Shown here: piece by piece, positions 1 through 8,687 of the stretch
Layout of the letters: each line of letters begins with the position of its first letter
Position numbering within the stretch: position 1 is the first letter of the stretch
From: Bowmanella denitrificans
GTDB lineage: Bacteria > Pseudomonadota > Gammaproteobacteria > Enterobacterales > Alteromonadaceae
Direction: 5' to 3'
Length of the DNA stretch: 64,000 bases
Assembly (NCBI RefSeq): GCF_002887595.1
Contig: NZ_PEBU01000015.1
Span: 62,001 to 126,000 of the forward strand
Made by a program: the position numbers and the translations under genes
Notes under the pieces: generated by a model
What the model was told of the DNA's origin: nothing
What the model saw: the letters and a program-made list of their open reading frames with translations, nothing else
The model's database searches: none

Positions 1-1
1 G

Positions 2-508
2 TTTGGTCGGGGGCCCGGCAGTTTCACCGGGGTGCGGATCGCCACAGGAATGATACAAGGACTGGCATTAGGCTCAGAGTTACCTGTGGTTCCTGTATCC
101 ACCTTGGCTGCCATGGCGCAACAAGCCTATATTGAGCATGGGGTTGAACAGGTTATCGCTGCTATTGATGCGCGTATGGACGAAGTCTATATGGGGAAAT
201 ACACCTTGGTTGACGGGACGATGCAACTGGTGGGCGATGAGGCAGTATTACCACCTGAACAGGCGCTGTCTGGGATGGTGGATATTCGCCAGTGGGCAGG
301 TGTTGGCACAGCCTGGGGCACATATGAGAGTTTAAACCCAGACGGCCAGGTAAGGGTATTGTCTGATATTCTGTATCCATCAGCCCAGTTTATGCTGCCT
401 TTGGCAACAAGAGCCGCCGCCGATGGGGCTGCTGTCTCGGTGGACCACATAGAGCCGGTGTACTTACGTGACAAGGTCACCTGGAAAAAGTTACCGGGTA
501 GAGAATAG
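2..508 (+). CDS. tsaB: TsaB, tRNA threonylcarbamoyladenosine (t6A) biosynthesis protein, 5'-truncated
   Basis: The window opens inside this gene, so only the last ~168 residues are seen; the family is usually about 230. The first residues read GRGPGSFTGVRIATG, the signature loop of TsaB/YeaZ. TsaB is a catalytically inactive ASKHA-fold partner of TsaD. With TsaE and TsaC it puts threonylcarbamoyl on A37 of ANN-decoding tRNAs in the cytoplasm. The remainder fits the family: a DARMDEVY stretch and a C-terminal EPVYLRDKVTWKK tail. The GTG at 32 is an internal codon of the GVRIA motif, not a start. Downstream genes (slp, hydrolase, fadD) match the usual gammaproteobacterial neighbourhood. The family call is strong and only the N-terminus is missing. 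Confidence 0.93.
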   Translation, partial: FGRGPGSFTGVRIATGMIQGLALGSELPVVPVSTLAAMAQQAYIEHGVEQVIAAIDARMDEVYMGKYTLVDGTMQLVGDEAVLPPEQALSGMVDIRQWAGVGTAWGTYESLNPDGQVRVLSDILYPSAQFMLPLATRAAADGAAVSVDHIEPVYLRDKVTWKKLPGRE

Positions 509-639
509 ATGACGATATCGGCATGATTTTTGCGAACTACCCTAGGCAGACTGGTGATATGGCAAAAATGGCAATTTGCTGCCATAGATTAAAGCTGTGC
601 TTAGCTGGATAAGTTGTATCCTACTTCGGTGGTAAATTA

Positions 640-957
640 GTGGACATTGAATCTTCTCTTATCGCCCAGCAACAAGGGCTGGTGGTTAATCCTGCGGTCA
701 AGGGACCTGCCAGGGACCAACCAGCACGCCAGCCTCAGGACAACGCGCCTACAGAATATCCTCGTAGCCAGGTGGTTGCGCGACAGGGCAATGAAGAAAC
801 CCAGGTACAGGCAGACAAGTACCGACGCCAACAACAACAATTTTACGATCAACCAGATTCACGAGGCAGACAAGCTGTCGATGCTTATCAAAGCCTGGCC
901 CGGCTGCAACTAAAAGACGAAATTCAGCAATCTATGGGAATCGACACTTACGTCTGA
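640..957 (+). CDS. Gln-rich small hypothetical protein (105 aa)
   Basis: I do not recognise a named family. The protein starts at a GTG and is hydrophilic, with no signal peptide or membrane segment. It is rich in Gln, Arg and Asp, with a QQQQ run near residue 65. The C-terminal third (AVDAYQSLARLQLKDEIQ) looks helical and the protein ends in GIDTYV. A second small Gln-rich protein in this window (58 residues, positions 29246-29422, reverse strand) also begins M-acidic-aliphatic and ends with an Asp-Thr-containing tail, so the two may be loosely related. It lies 131 bases after tsaB and is followed by slp. Coding status rests on the clean frame and plausible composition; function is unknown. 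Confidence 0.6.
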   Translation: MDIESSLIAQQQGLVVNPAVKGPARDQPARQPQDNAPTEYPRSQVVARQGNEETQVQADKYRRQQQQFYDQPDSRGRQAVDAYQSLARLQLKDEIQQSMGIDTYV

Positions 958-1075
958 CGCGCAGCTCTTGACGCATCGGAATCAGTTAAATACCCTCGCC
1001 ATATACCCAATTCAGTACGGGTTCAGCTATTTGTTAGATAATGGACCAGACAATAACGCCAGTTGTGGGGTGAAT

Positions 1076-1699
1076 ATGAAGAAGTTAATGTTGGTCACAT
1101 TTGTGTTGGCCATTGCCGGTTGCTCTACCTTACCCAAGGATTTACAGGTGGCAGAAGGCGCTAAGCTGCTTAATTATCAAGAGGTGGCTGCTCAGCCCCA
1201 ACAGAGTTCGGGTGGGCAGGTATTGTGGGGTGGGGTGATTGCTGATGTAAAGAACAAGGCCGACGCCACAGTGCTGGAAATGGTGCATTACCCGATACGC
1301 AGTTACGGACGACCTACCACAGATGATGAAAGTGTTGGCCGCTTCAGAGTTTATGTGGATGGATTTCTGGATCCTATGGTGTATAAACCAGGACGCAGCC
1401 TGACCGTCAGCGGGGCGGTAACGGGGAGCGAAGAAGGACAGGTCGGCGAATACAAGTATCAGTTTCCAACGTTGAAAGCCAATGGCTACCACTTGTGGAA
1501 AGATGTTCAGGAAGTGGAAGTTAGCACCATGGGGTATGGTTATGGCCCTTACCCATACAATTGGTGGGGTTGGCATATGTGGCCTTACCATGAACGGGTT
1601 ATTATTCGAAGCAAAAGCAAAGGGTATGTCGATGGACCACTGCCCAATCGGGCACCTCAGTCCTCGAATTCACCAGCACCTAAAAAGGTGACACGTTAA
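1076..1699 (+). CDS. slp: Slp-family outer-membrane lipoprotein
   Basis: About 207 residues from the ATG at 1076. A GGGGTG Shine-Dalgarno-like stretch just upstream supports this start, and the open frame further upstream lacks signal-peptide character. The N-terminus MKKLMLVTFVLAIAGCSTLP is a lipoprotein signal with lipobox IAGC, so the mature protein should start at Cys and be lipid-anchored. The body (VLWGGVIADVKNKADATVLE, then a GRFRVYVDGFLDPMVYKPGR region) matches the Slp family, starvation or stationary-phase outer-membrane lipoproteins of gammaproteobacteria with no defined enzymatic role. The C-terminal part is unusually Trp/Tyr/Gly rich (YGYGPYPYNWWGWHMWPY) and ends in a polar tail. 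A strong hairpin terminator follows at 1751. Confidence 0.88.
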   Translation: MKKLMLVTFVLAIAGCSTLPKDLQVAEGAKLLNYQEVAAQPQQSSGGQVLWGGVIADVKNKADATVLEMVHYPIRSYGRPTTDDESVGRFRVYVDGFLDPMVYKPGRSLTVSGAVTGSEEGQVGEYKYQFPTLKANGYHLWKDVQEVEVSTMGYGYGPYPYNWWGWHMWPYHERVIIRSKSKGYVDGPLPNRAPQSSNSPAPKKVTR

Positions 1700-1750
1700 G
1701 CGGCAAATGGTTGCCTTGCTTTGCAATGGTGTGGCAGATTATTGTAGTGA

Positions 1751-1776
1751 AGCGGCAGATTATTGCCGCTTTTTTA
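1751..1776 (+). terminator. Rho-independent terminator after slp
   Basis: The arms AGCGGCA and TGCCGCT are separated by a six-base loop and followed by a run of six T. It lies between slp and the hydrolase gene on the same strand, so it should separate slp from the fadD-side transcript. Confidence 0.8.
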
Positions 1777-1797
1777 TTGCGTATGGAGTGAAGTGGA

Positions 1798-2649
1798 TTG
1801 CAGGACATTCAAATTAAACTTAAACACCTGACATTGTCGGCCCTGCGATTTGGCAATCCTGATGGACCCAAAGTACTGGCATTACATGGCTGGCTGGACA
1901 ATGCTGCCAGTTTTGTTCCGATGGCGGAATATTTTCCAGACTGGGATGTCGTGGCGGTTGATTTAACCGGACATGGACACTCCGCGCATCGAAGCGCTGA
2001 TGCGCACTATCATTTTCTGGACTGGGTGCAGGATATCAGGGAATTGCTGAATGTATTAGGCTGGCAACAATGTCACCTGCTTGGACATTCATTGGGAGGC
2101 ATTCTGTCTTCCGTTTATGCCGCCACTTTTCCGGAACAGATAATCTCTGTGGTGATGATCGAAGCATTCGGTCCTTTGACTAAAGAAGCAGCAACCAGTG
2201 CGGAACAGTTAAGGGAATCCGTTGTAAGTCGTCTTGCCATCGATGATAAGACGGCTCGTCATCCGCCCAGTTTTGCTAAAGCTGTGACAGCCAGGTTGCT
2301 GGCTGGCGATCTCAAAAAGACATCCGCCACTTTGCTGGTTGAGCGTAATTTACGTCAACTGGGGCGGGAGTGGGAATGGCGCACGGACCGGCGTTTGCGC
2401 ACCGTCTCATCATTGCGTCTTACCGAACCTCAGGCAGAAGCGTTTCTTATGGCAGTAACCTGCCCGGTCTTGGCAATAACCGGAAACAAAGGATTTGAAA
2501 AAGTGCGAGGGAATGTGCAGCGACGCAAGGCCTTGATTGCAGATTTGAGTTTGGCTCAAGCCGAAGGGGGGCATCACCTGCATATGGATAATCCGGGTGC
2601 CGTTGCAAAGCATATTCGCAGCTTTTGGCAGCAGGTAGACAAACTTTAA
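1798..2649 (+). CDS. Alpha/beta hydrolase (serine-hydrolase-like)
   Basis: A 283-residue alpha/beta-hydrolase-fold protein read from a TTG at 1798, with a GGAG ribosome site nine bases before it; no in-frame ATG occurs until about residue 42. The oxyanion strand motif LALHGWLDNAASF is near residue 27. VDLTGHGHS follows, and the nucleophile elbow GHSLGG puts the catalytic Ser near residue 98. A C-terminal EGGHHLHMDNP segment supplies the likely catalytic His. The family includes eukaryotic SERHL-type hydrolases and many uncharacterised proteobacterial esterases; no substrate can be assigned. It sits directly before fadD, a common arrangement in gammaproteobacteria, which suggests acyl-ester or acyl-CoA related chemistry, but that is only inferred from position. 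Confidence 0.85.
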   Translation: MQDIQIKLKHLTLSALRFGNPDGPKVLALHGWLDNAASFVPMAEYFPDWDVVAVDLTGHGHSAHRSADAHYHFLDWVQDIRELLNVLGWQQCHLLGHSLGGILSSVYAATFPEQIISVVMIEAFGPLTKEAATSAEQLRESVVSRLAIDDKTARHPPSFAKAVTARLLAGDLKKTSATLLVERNLRQLGREWEWRTDRRLRTVSSLRLTEPQAEAFLMAVTCPVLAITGNKGFEKVRGNVQRRKALIADLSLAQAEGGHHLHMDNPGAVAKHIRSFWQQVDKL

Positions 2650-2765
2650 CCGCAACTTTTCTGATTTATCTTTTTCCGGGCTTTGGCTACTATTGGGGCT
2701 GCGCCGTTTGCCGGGCAATCCCCGGCCATGAAGATAATAAGTAAAAAAATGCCACAGGAGGCAAT

Positions 2766-4421
2766 GTGGAAAAGATTTGGCTAGAACATTACCCTGATAA
2801 TATCCCTACAGATATTGACGCAGACCACTACGCGTCGTTGGTGGATATATTCGAACAATCTGTGCAGAAATACGCTGACCGTGTTGCCTTTATTAATATG
2901 GGTGCACAGATGACATTCAAAGAGCTGGATCAGTATTCCAGGCAGTTTGCCGCCTATCTACAGCAACAAGGGTTAAAGCAGGGCGATGCTGTCGCTATCA
3001 TGATGCCTAACTTGCTGCAAAACCCTGTGACTATTTTCGGCGTGCTGCGCGCTGGTTTAACGGTCGTTAATGTTAACCCTCTGTATACGGCCAGAGAGTT
3101 AAAGCACCAATTAAATGATTCCAATGCCAAAGCCATAATCATTGTTGAAAATTTTGCCCACACCCTGGATAAAGTAATAAAGGATACGCAAGTCAGTCAG
3201 GTGTACCTGACGCGCCTGGGAGACATGTTACCAGCGCCCAAGCGCTGGATAGTCAATCTGGTGGTGAAACACATCAAAAAAATGGTACCAGCCTTTTCAC
3301 TGCCGGGCAGTCGCAGCCTGATGGAGGCAATTAACAGCGGTAAGAACATGAGCTACCAGCGTCCTGAGGTGAAAGGCTCAGATATTGCGTTTTTGCAATA
3401 CACTGGCGGTACTACAGGCGTATCAAAAGGGGCCATGCTTACTCACCGGAATCTGGTGGCGAATTTGCAACAGATTTCCGTGATCCTTGAACCTGTAATA
3501 GAACCTGGGCAGGAATTGGTGGTAACAGCCCTGCCGCTTTACCACATCTTTGCTTTGGTGGCTAACTGTCTGACTTTCGTTAAATACGGTTGCCGTAACC
3601 TGTTAATAACTAATCCCAGGGACATGCCAGGCTTTGTTAAAGAACTGGGAAAGTATCCCTTTACCGTGCTAACCGGCGTTAATACCTTGTTTAATGGCTT
3701 GCTGAACACGCCAGGATTTAAGGAACTGGATTTTTCCAATTTTAAGTTTGCACTTGGAGGCGGCATGGCCGTGCAGCGACCGGTTGCGGAGCGCTGGGCC
3801 AAAGTGACCGGGCATGTGCTATTGGAAGGTTATGGACTGACTGAATGTTCACCTGTGGTCAGTATTAATTATCCAACTATCACGGATGAATATAACGGTT
3901 CCATAGGGATGCCTGTGCCTTCCACGGAAATCAGGTTGCTTGATGACAGTGGTAATGAAGTGGCTGTTGGCGAACCTGGTGAAATGCACGTACGCGGTCC
4001 TCAGGTCATGAAAGGCTATCTGAATCGTGACGAGGCAACCAGCGAAGTGCTAAACGATGGTTGGCTGGCCACTGGTGATATTGCCAAAGTGGATGAGCTG
4101 GGACGCTTTTATATCGTTGATCGTAAGAAAGACATGATTCTGGTATCCGGCTTCAACGTATTCCCCAATGAAATAGAGGAAGTGGCGGCCATGCACGATG
4201 GGGTTGCGGAAGTCGCTGCCTTGGGTGTTCCCAGTGAATCAACCGGTGAGGCGGTTAAACTGTTTGTAGTGAAAAAGGACCCCGCACTGACTGAAGATGA
4301 ACTGATAGCCCATTGCCGTAAGCATTTGACCAATTACAAAGTGCCACGTCAGGTAGAGTTTCGTACCGAGTTACCTAAAACCAACGTGGGCAAAATATTA
4401 CGCCGGGAGTTAAAGGGTTAG
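2766..4421 (+). CDS. fadD: Long-chain-fatty-acid--CoA ligase FadD
   Basis: A 551-residue adenylate-forming enzyme, the usual FadD length. It activates exogenous long-chain fatty acids to acyl-CoA using ATP at the inner membrane, the entry step of beta-oxidation. The AMP-binding P-loop reads [18 protein letters not shown] (about residue 215). [14 protein letters not shown] is the A5 motif. [20 protein letters not shown] and [18 protein letters not shown] form the FACS signature, and the C-terminal Lys lies in [14 protein letters not shown]. The start is GTG at 2766, set by an AGGAGG ribosome site immediately upstream; the overlapping ATG at 2764 reads into a stop within seven codons. No FadR-type operator was identified by eye. 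The gene is followed by a weak terminator and then rnd. Confidence 0.96.
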   Translation: MEKIWLEHYPDNIPTDIDADHYASLVDIFEQSVQKYADRVAFINMGAQMTFKELDQYSRQFAAYLQQQGLKQGDAVAIMMPNLLQNPVTIFGVLRAGLTVVNVNPLYTARELKHQLNDSNAKAIIIVENFAHTLDKVIKDTQVSQVYLTRLGDMLPAPKRWIVNLVVKHIKKMVPAFSLPGSRSLMEAINSGKNMSYQRPEVKGSDIAFLQYTGGTTGVSKGAMLTHRNLVANLQQISVILEPVIEPGQELVVTALPLYHIFALVANCLTFVKYGCRNLLITNPRDMPGFVKELGKYPFTVLTGVNTLFNGLLNTPGFKELDFSNFKFALGGGMAVQRPVAERWAKVTGHVLLEGYGLTECSPVVSINYPTITDEYNGSIGMPVPSTEIRLLDDSGNEVAVGEPGEMHVRGPQVMKGYLNRDEATSEVLNDGWLATGDIAKVDELGRFYIVDRKKDMILVSGFNVFPNEIEEVAAMHDGVAEVAALGVPSESTGEAVKLFVVKKDPALTEDELIAHCRKHLTNYKVPRQVEFRTELPKTNVGKILRRELKG

Positions 4422-4434
4422 CATCCTCGATACT

Positions 4435-4466
4435 AACGCCGCTCTGTGACAGGATGGCGGCGTTTT
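4435..4466 (+). terminator. Probable weak terminator between fadD and rnd
   Basis: The arms AACGCCGC and GCGGCGTT pair perfectly across a long 14-base loop and are followed by only two extra T residues. The short T tract means it may be partial, with readthrough into rnd. Confidence 0.5.
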
Positions 4467-4514
4467 CCACCCTAAGATTGTTGTGAACCCTAACTAAGGC
4501 ACCGCATTTTTCTG

Positions 4515-5651
4515 ATGAAATATCAAATGATTACCGAAACAGGGCAGTTGGCATCCTATTGCCAGCAAGCCTCCGGCAAGTCATATATTGCTGTTGATAC
4601 CGAATTTGTTCGTACCCGCACTCTCTACCCTCAGTTGGGATTGATTCAGCTCTATGACGGAGAACAATTAGCCCTTGTTGATCCGCTCGCCGTCGATGAT
4701 TTATCCGCCCTGGTTCAATTACTGACGGATGAACGGGTGATTAAGGTACTGCATTCCTGCTCTGAGGATCTGGAGACCTTCTGGACCGCCATGAAGGTGG
4801 TACCAACGCCACTATTTGATACTCAGTTTGCCGCTGGATTGCTGAATATGGGGCCATCTCTGGGCTACGCTAAGCTGGTGGAACAGCGTTTGGGGATCAG
4901 TTTAGACAAGGGTGAATCCCGAACAGACTGGCTGGCCAGGCCTTTGAGCGAACAACAACTGGATTACGCTGCCAATGACGTTTTTCATTTATATGCGTTG
5001 TATCCGCAGTTGGCCAATGAAATCGAAGCGCTGGGCCGTACTCAATGGGTGTTTGATGAAATGCAGCAACTGGCCGAAAAAAAGCGTCGTGAGTTGCCGG
5101 ATGACTATGTATATCTGACCATAAAGAATAATTGGCAGATAAAAGGTAAGGCTTTGTTAGTGCTGAAGGAACTGGCTAAGTGGCGGATTCAGAAGGCTCG
5201 CAGCAAAAACCTGGCCTTAAATTTCGTCTTCAAAGAGCAATATCTGCTGGAATTGGCCAAACGCCAGCCGATGCAACGCAATGCGTTGTTTGCCATATCC
5301 GGTATGCCGCCACAAGATGTACGCCGCCATGGCGATGAGCTATTAGCGATTATGAATGCATGCATGGATGTACCTCCCGAACATTTCCCACCTAAGATAG
5401 AGCGTCTGGTGGATTTTTCCGCCTACAAGAAAGTGTCTCAAGCACTCAGACAGCTTTGTGAAGAAGTGTCGCAGGGGCTCAACATTCCGGTTGAGTTGCT
5501 TGGTTCAAAAAAACAGATCAATCAACTGTTAAAATGGCTGTGGTTCAGTCTGGATGAAGGTAAACTGGCAGACCTGAAACCTGATTTAATCTGTGGTTGG
5601 CGGCAACCTTTGTTGCAAGACGGGATTCAGAGTATCTTAGGTAAAGACTGA
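4515..5651 (+). CDS. rnd: Ribonuclease D
   Basis: A 378-residue 3'-5' exoribonuclease of the DEDD superfamily that trims tRNA and other stable RNA 3' ends in the cytoplasm. The ExoI motif is VDTEFVRTRTLYPQLGLIQL near residue 27 (Asp and Glu metal ligands). ExoII is VLHSCSEDLETFW near residue 79, and ExoIII is the DYAANDVFHLYALYPQL stretch near residue 153, of the DEDDy type. The HRDC domains that follow occupy roughly residues 205-370, including a clear NLALNFVFKEQYLLELAKRQP region. Length and domain order match RNase D. It starts at the ATG at 4515 with only weak ribosome-site complementarity. It is followed by ycgL after a 54-base gap, a frequent arrangement in this group. Confidence 0.95.
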   Translation: MKYQMITETGQLASYCQQASGKSYIAVDTEFVRTRTLYPQLGLIQLYDGEQLALVDPLAVDDLSALVQLLTDERVIKVLHSCSEDLETFWTAMKVVPTPLFDTQFAAGLLNMGPSLGYAKLVEQRLGISLDKGESRTDWLARPLSEQQLDYAANDVFHLYALYPQLANEIEALGRTQWVFDEMQQLAEKKRRELPDDYVYLTIKNNWQIKGKALLVLKELAKWRIQKARSKNLALNFVFKEQYLLELAKRQPMQRNALFAISGMPPQDVRRHGDELLAIMNACMDVPPEHFPPKIERLVDFSAYKKVSQALRQLCEEVSQGLNIPVELLGSKKQINQLLKWLWFSLDEGKLADLKPDLICGWRQPLLQDGIQSILGKD

Positions 5652-5705
5652 GAATGCTGACACAAACCAGCCCCAATCACTCTCATGGGAGTCCGAGCAG
5701 TCGCC

Positions 5706-5999
5706 ATGTTGTGCGCTATTTATAAAAGTAGTAAGAAAGACGAAACCTATCTTTTCGTACCCAAACGCGATGATTTTTCTGATGTACCACAAGCGCTTAT
5801 GCAGCATTTCGGTACCCCTTCTCTGGTGATGGTAATGGCCATTAAGCCCGATAGTAAACTTGCCATCAGTGATGCCGCGAAAGTCTGTCAGGCTATGCAG
5901 GAACAAGGTTTCTACCTGCAGTTGCCGCCACCAAAGGAAAATCTACTGGAGACGCATCGTCGTCAACTTCATCAAACAAAGGAGCAGGATGATGTTTAG
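5706..5999 (+). CDS. ycgL: YcgL domain-containing protein
   Basis: A small protein of about 97 residues from the ATG at 5706. The family signature MLCAIYKSSKKDETYLFV begins exactly there, so I prefer it over an in-frame ATG seven codons earlier. The YcgL family (about 100 residues) has a known alpha/beta fold but no established biochemical role. The C-terminal FYLQLPPPKENLLETH matches the conserved YLQLPPP segment. It overlaps the start of mltB, whose ATG lies within its last codons, so the two are probably translationally coupled. The chain ycgL-mltB-ycgM-ycgN has overlaps at each junction, indicating a single operon ending at the terminator at 8133. Confidence 0.9.
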   Translation: MLCAIYKSSKKDETYLFVPKRDDFSDVPQALMQHFGTPSLVMVMAIKPDSKLAISDAAKVCQAMQEQGFYLQLPPPKENLLETHRRQLHQTKEQDDV

Positions 6000-6990
6000 A
6001 CCTTTATCTGCTGCACTATTATTATTCTGCAGTCTGGGAGCCATTGCGAAACCCGACTTTGATCAGTATGTACAAAATATTAAAGCAGAAGCACTGCAAC
6101 AGGGCTTCAGCCAGGCCTTAGTTGACCAGGCCTTTGCCGATGTTGAATTTTATGAAAGAGCCGTCAGTTCTGATAAGAATCAACCCGAATTTAAGCTGAC
6201 ATTGGACAAGTATCTGGCAAGCCGGGTACCTGACTGGAAGGTTAAGCAGGCCGTAGAAAAATACAAAGAAAATAAAGAAGTGCTTGAAGCGGTGGGGCGT
6301 AAGTTTGGTGTACAACCTCGGTTTATAGTGGCCTTGTGGGGGAATGAAAGCAATTTCGGCCGTATACAAGGAAAATTTCCGGTCATCTCGGCCCTGACGA
6401 CCCTGGCGTATGAAGGGCGCCGTGAAGCCCTGTTTAAGCGTCAGTTATTTGCAGCCCTGACTATCCTTCAGGAAGGGCATATTGATAAATCAGGTTTTGT
6501 TGGTTCTTGGGCCGGGGCAATGGGGCAAAGTCAGTTTATGCCCAGTTCGTTTTTAGCGTACGCCTATGATTTTGACGGCGATGGTAAAAAAGACATTTGG
6601 TCCAATCAGGCCGATGTCTTTGCGTCGATTGCCAATTACCTGAAGACAGTTGGCTGGGATGACAGTCAGACATGGGGACGCCAGGTGACGATCCCGGCTG
6701 ATTTTGATACTAAGCTTAGTGGGCTGGATAAAGATAAAATGAAATCACTGAGTGAATGGCAGGCGTTAGGGGTAAGACGCTATGACGGCTCCGATTTGCC
6801 AGCGCGGAACCTGCGCGCCAGTCTGGTAATGCCGGATGATGCCAAAGGGCGTATTTATCTGGTATACGATAATTTCCATACCTTGATGAATTGGAATCGC
6901 TCCACCTATTTTGGTAGTGCGGTGGGATATTTGTCAGATCGAATCAAAGCTGAATTGCGAGATAATGATGTATCAGCACCTGGACAATAA
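5989..6990 (+). CDS. mltB: Lytic murein transglycosylase, MltB type (GH103)
   Basis: About 333 residues starting at tandem ATGs (5989/5992) behind an AAAGGAG ribosome site that lies inside the end of ycgL. The enzyme cleaves the MurNAc-GlcNAc bond of peptidoglycan to give 1,6-anhydro ends in the periplasm. The N-terminus (LSAALLLFCSLGAIAKPDF) is a signal peptide with likely cleavage after AIA; no lipobox is present, so it is probably the soluble form. The catalytic Glu lies in IVALWGNESNFGRIQG near residue 125, and GSWAGAMGQSQFMPSSF is the diagnostic family-3 motif. A DFDGDGKKDIW stretch looks like a metal-binding loop. The 3' end overlaps the start of ycgM by 23 bases. Confidence 0.93.
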   Translation: MMFRPLSAALLLFCSLGAIAKPDFDQYVQNIKAEALQQGFSQALVDQAFADVEFYERAVSSDKNQPEFKLTLDKYLASRVPDWKVKQAVEKYKENKEVLEAVGRKFGVQPRFIVALWGNESNFGRIQGKFPVISALTTLAYEGRREALFKRQLFAALTILQEGHIDKSGFVGSWAGAMGQSQFMPSSFLAYAYDFDGDGKKDIWSNQADVFASIANYLKTVGWDDSQTWGRQVTIPADFDTKLSGLDKDKMKSLSEWQALGVRRYDGSDLPARNLRASLVMPDDAKGRIYLVYDNFHTLMNWNRSTYFGSAVGYLSDRIKAELRDNDVSAPGQ

Positions 6991-7636
6991 AGGCAAAGTT
7001 ATTGGCCTGCCTGCAGGCAAGACCGTATGCGTGGGGCGCAATTACCTTGACCATATACAAGAACTGAACAATGAAGTACCGGAACAGCCGCTGCTGTTTA
7101 TCAAGCCATCAACCGCCCTGGTGACATTTGCCGGTGAGATCCGAATCCCTACCGATTTGGGGGCTTGTCACAACGAGCTGGAAATTGCTGTGCTGATAGG
7201 GCAGACCTTAAGTCATGTTGCCCCAGAGCAGGCTATGCAGGCCGTGTGGGGTTATGGACTGGGGCTGGATCTGACCCTGCGTGATGTGCAGGACAAGATG
7301 AAAGCCAAGGGGCAACCCTGGGAGCGGGCCAAAGCCTTTGATGGCAGTTGTCCGCTTAGCGGCTTTGTGCCTGCCATTGAAGTGCAAGAGCCGCAACATC
7401 TAAGCTTTAATTTGTGGGTGAATGAACAGGTTTGTCAGCAAGGCAATGCAGCATTGATGATCCACAACATGGCGGCGCTTATCAGTGAAATCTCCAGGTA
7501 TTTTACCTTGCTGCCGGGCGATGTGGTGTTAACCGGGACCCCTAAAGGGGTAGGGCCCTTACTTCCAGAGGATAGTCTTAAAGCTGAACTGTGCGGGTAT
7601 CTGCAGGTTGATGCACAAGTGAGGGGCGTTTGTTAG
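6968..7636 (+). CDS. ycgM: Fumarylacetoacetate hydrolase family protein (YcgM-like)
   Basis: A 222-residue member of the FAH superfamily, read from the second of two tandem ATGs (6968), where the protein begins MYQHLDNKG like its E. coli relative. YcgM-type and FAHD1-type enzymes act as acylpyruvate hydrolases or oxaloacetate decarboxylases. The exact substrate here is unknown. Family motifs seen are VCVGRNYLDHIQELNN near residue 20, LFIKPSTALV near residue 45, a metal-ligand region HNELEIAVLIG near residue 70, GLDLTLRDVQ near residue 95, AKAFDGSCPL, and GDVVLTGTPKGVGPL near the C-terminus. It is nested between mltB and ycgN with overlaps at both ends, so it is part of the ycgL operon. Confidence 0.92.
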   Translation: MYQHLDNKGKVIGLPAGKTVCVGRNYLDHIQELNNEVPEQPLLFIKPSTALVTFAGEIRIPTDLGACHNELEIAVLIGQTLSHVAPEQAMQAVWGYGLGLDLTLRDVQDKMKAKGQPWERAKAFDGSCPLSGFVPAIEVQEPQHLSFNLWVNEQVCQQGNAALMIHNMAALISEISRYFTLLPGDVVLTGTPKGVGPLLPEDSLKAELCGYLQVDAQVRGVC

Positions 7637-8124
7637 CCGATAAATTCTGGGAGCAAAAGCCTCTCGAACAGATGAACGATATTGAGTGGGAAGCCTTGTG
7701 CGATGGCTGTGGCAAGTGTTGCCTGCATAAAGTCATTGAGGATGAAGAAGGTGATGGCCTGGCAACCGATGAGCTGCGTCCGGGAGAAGAGGTCCAGTAT
7801 ACTAATGTCGTTTGTCATCTTCTCAATACTAAGCGTTGTGAATGTACTCAGTATCAAAAACGGACCATACTGGTGCCGGATTGCGTTAAGTTAACCAAAG
7901 CGAATCTGAAAGATATCTTTTTTATGCCTGCCAGTTGCAGTTACAGGCGACTTTATGAAGGGCGCGGTTTACCTTCCTGGCATCCACTTCTGCATAAAGG
8001 TAAGAAATCGGCTATGCATAAAGCCGGAATGTCTGTACGTGGTAAAACCGTGTCGGATGATGGTATTTCGGTGGATGACCTGGAAGATTATATTGTTGTC
8101 TGGCCATTGCAGGATCTTGATTAG
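7630..8124 (+). CDS. ycgN: YcgN family cysteine-cluster protein
   Basis: A 164-residue cytoplasmic protein starting at a TTG at 7630 behind GAGGGG, overlapping the end of ycgM by seven bases. The N-terminal motif WEALCDGCGKCCLHK, followed by further Cys residues in CHLLNTKRCECTQY and VPDCVKL, is the zinc- or iron-sulfur-like cysteine cluster that defines the YkgJ/YcgN family (UPF0260). FMPASCSYRRLYEGRGLPSWHPLL is the other conserved block. No activity is established. Compared with E. coli YcgN it carries an insertion of about eleven residues (roughly EGDGLATDELRPGEE) after the first cluster. It ends the operon just before a bidirectional terminator. Confidence 0.92.
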   Translation: MLADKFWEQKPLEQMNDIEWEALCDGCGKCCLHKVIEDEEGDGLATDELRPGEEVQYTNVVCHLLNTKRCECTQYQKRTILVPDCVKLTKANLKDIFFMPASCSYRRLYEGRGLPSWHPLLHKGKKSAMHKAGMSVRGKTVSDDGISVDDLEDYIVVWPLQDLD

Positions 8125-8132
8125 CGCCATAT

Positions 8133-8161
8133 AAAAAATCCCGCATCAAGCGGGATTTTTT
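8133..8161. terminator. Bidirectional rho-independent terminator
   Basis: AAAAAATCCCGC and GCGGGATTTTTT pair across a five-base loop. The A run on one side and T run on the other make it usable in both directions, ending the ycgL-ycgN operon on the forward strand and the 8176-8568 gene on the reverse strand. Confidence 0.92.
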
Positions 8162-8175
8162 ATTGCTGAGTAGGA

Positions 8176-8568
8176 TTAGCTGATACGATCCAGCAATTCT
8201 TTACCGATTTCGGTGGTCAGGTGGCCATTTGCTTCGGCCCACTGCTGCAACGCCATACCGTCTTGCTCTGCCTGGCTCAGGTCAGATTTGCTCATTTTTT
8301 TAATCATAAAAGTACCGACTTCCGTGGCGTTATTTTCCATGGAGTAGCGAATCAGGCTGTTACCACCGCAACTGATACCTGTGTAATAGTCACCCAAACG
8401 CAGGTTGTAGTCGTCTTGCACTTTTTTCAGCTTCTTGCGCAGCTCTGATTTGTCATCGTTTTTAACGATGGTGCAGATGTTTTGCAGATCTTCATTAATA
8501 TCAGCAAAGCTTGTAGGTGCAAAAATCAGGCTGCTCAGGGTCAGGATAGCGATGGTGGTCTTTTTCAT
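8176..8568 (-). CDS. Small secreted protein, DUF3718-like
   Basis: A 130-residue exported protein. The N-terminus MKKTTIAILTLSSLIFAPTSFA is a clear signal peptide with cleavage after SFA. The mature part (ICTIVKNDDKSELRKKLKK, then YYTGISCGGNSLIRYSMENN and ATEVGTFMIKKM) resembles the DUF3718 family of small periplasmic proteins common in Alteromonadales, with two Cys that could form a disulfide. Function is unknown. It is a single-gene unit on the reverse strand that ends at the shared terminator at 8133. Its upstream region carries a short tandem heptamer repeat. The family name is from memory of the pattern; the coding call is firm. Confidence 0.82.
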   Translation of the reverse strand: MKKTTIAILTLSSLIFAPTSFADINEDLQNICTIVKNDDKSELRKKLKKVQDDYNLRLGDYYTGISCGGNSLIRYSMENNATEVGTFMIKKMSKSDLSQAEQDGMALQQWAEANGHLTTEIGKELLDRIS

Positions 8569-8687
8569 GTGAATTGCCTCTAAAGTTAAAAATTCGTTAA
8601 CGGTCTTGACGGGAAGCAGTGTATGAAAATCGAACTGAGGGAAACAGCGGGTAAAATCGTACCTTAGTATATAAAGTTATACGCTAT

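Noticed and set aside
968-1075. N-terminal extension of the Slp lipoprotein
   Set aside because: The open frame continues upstream, but the lipoprotein signal begins at the ATG at 1076 and the extension would block it.
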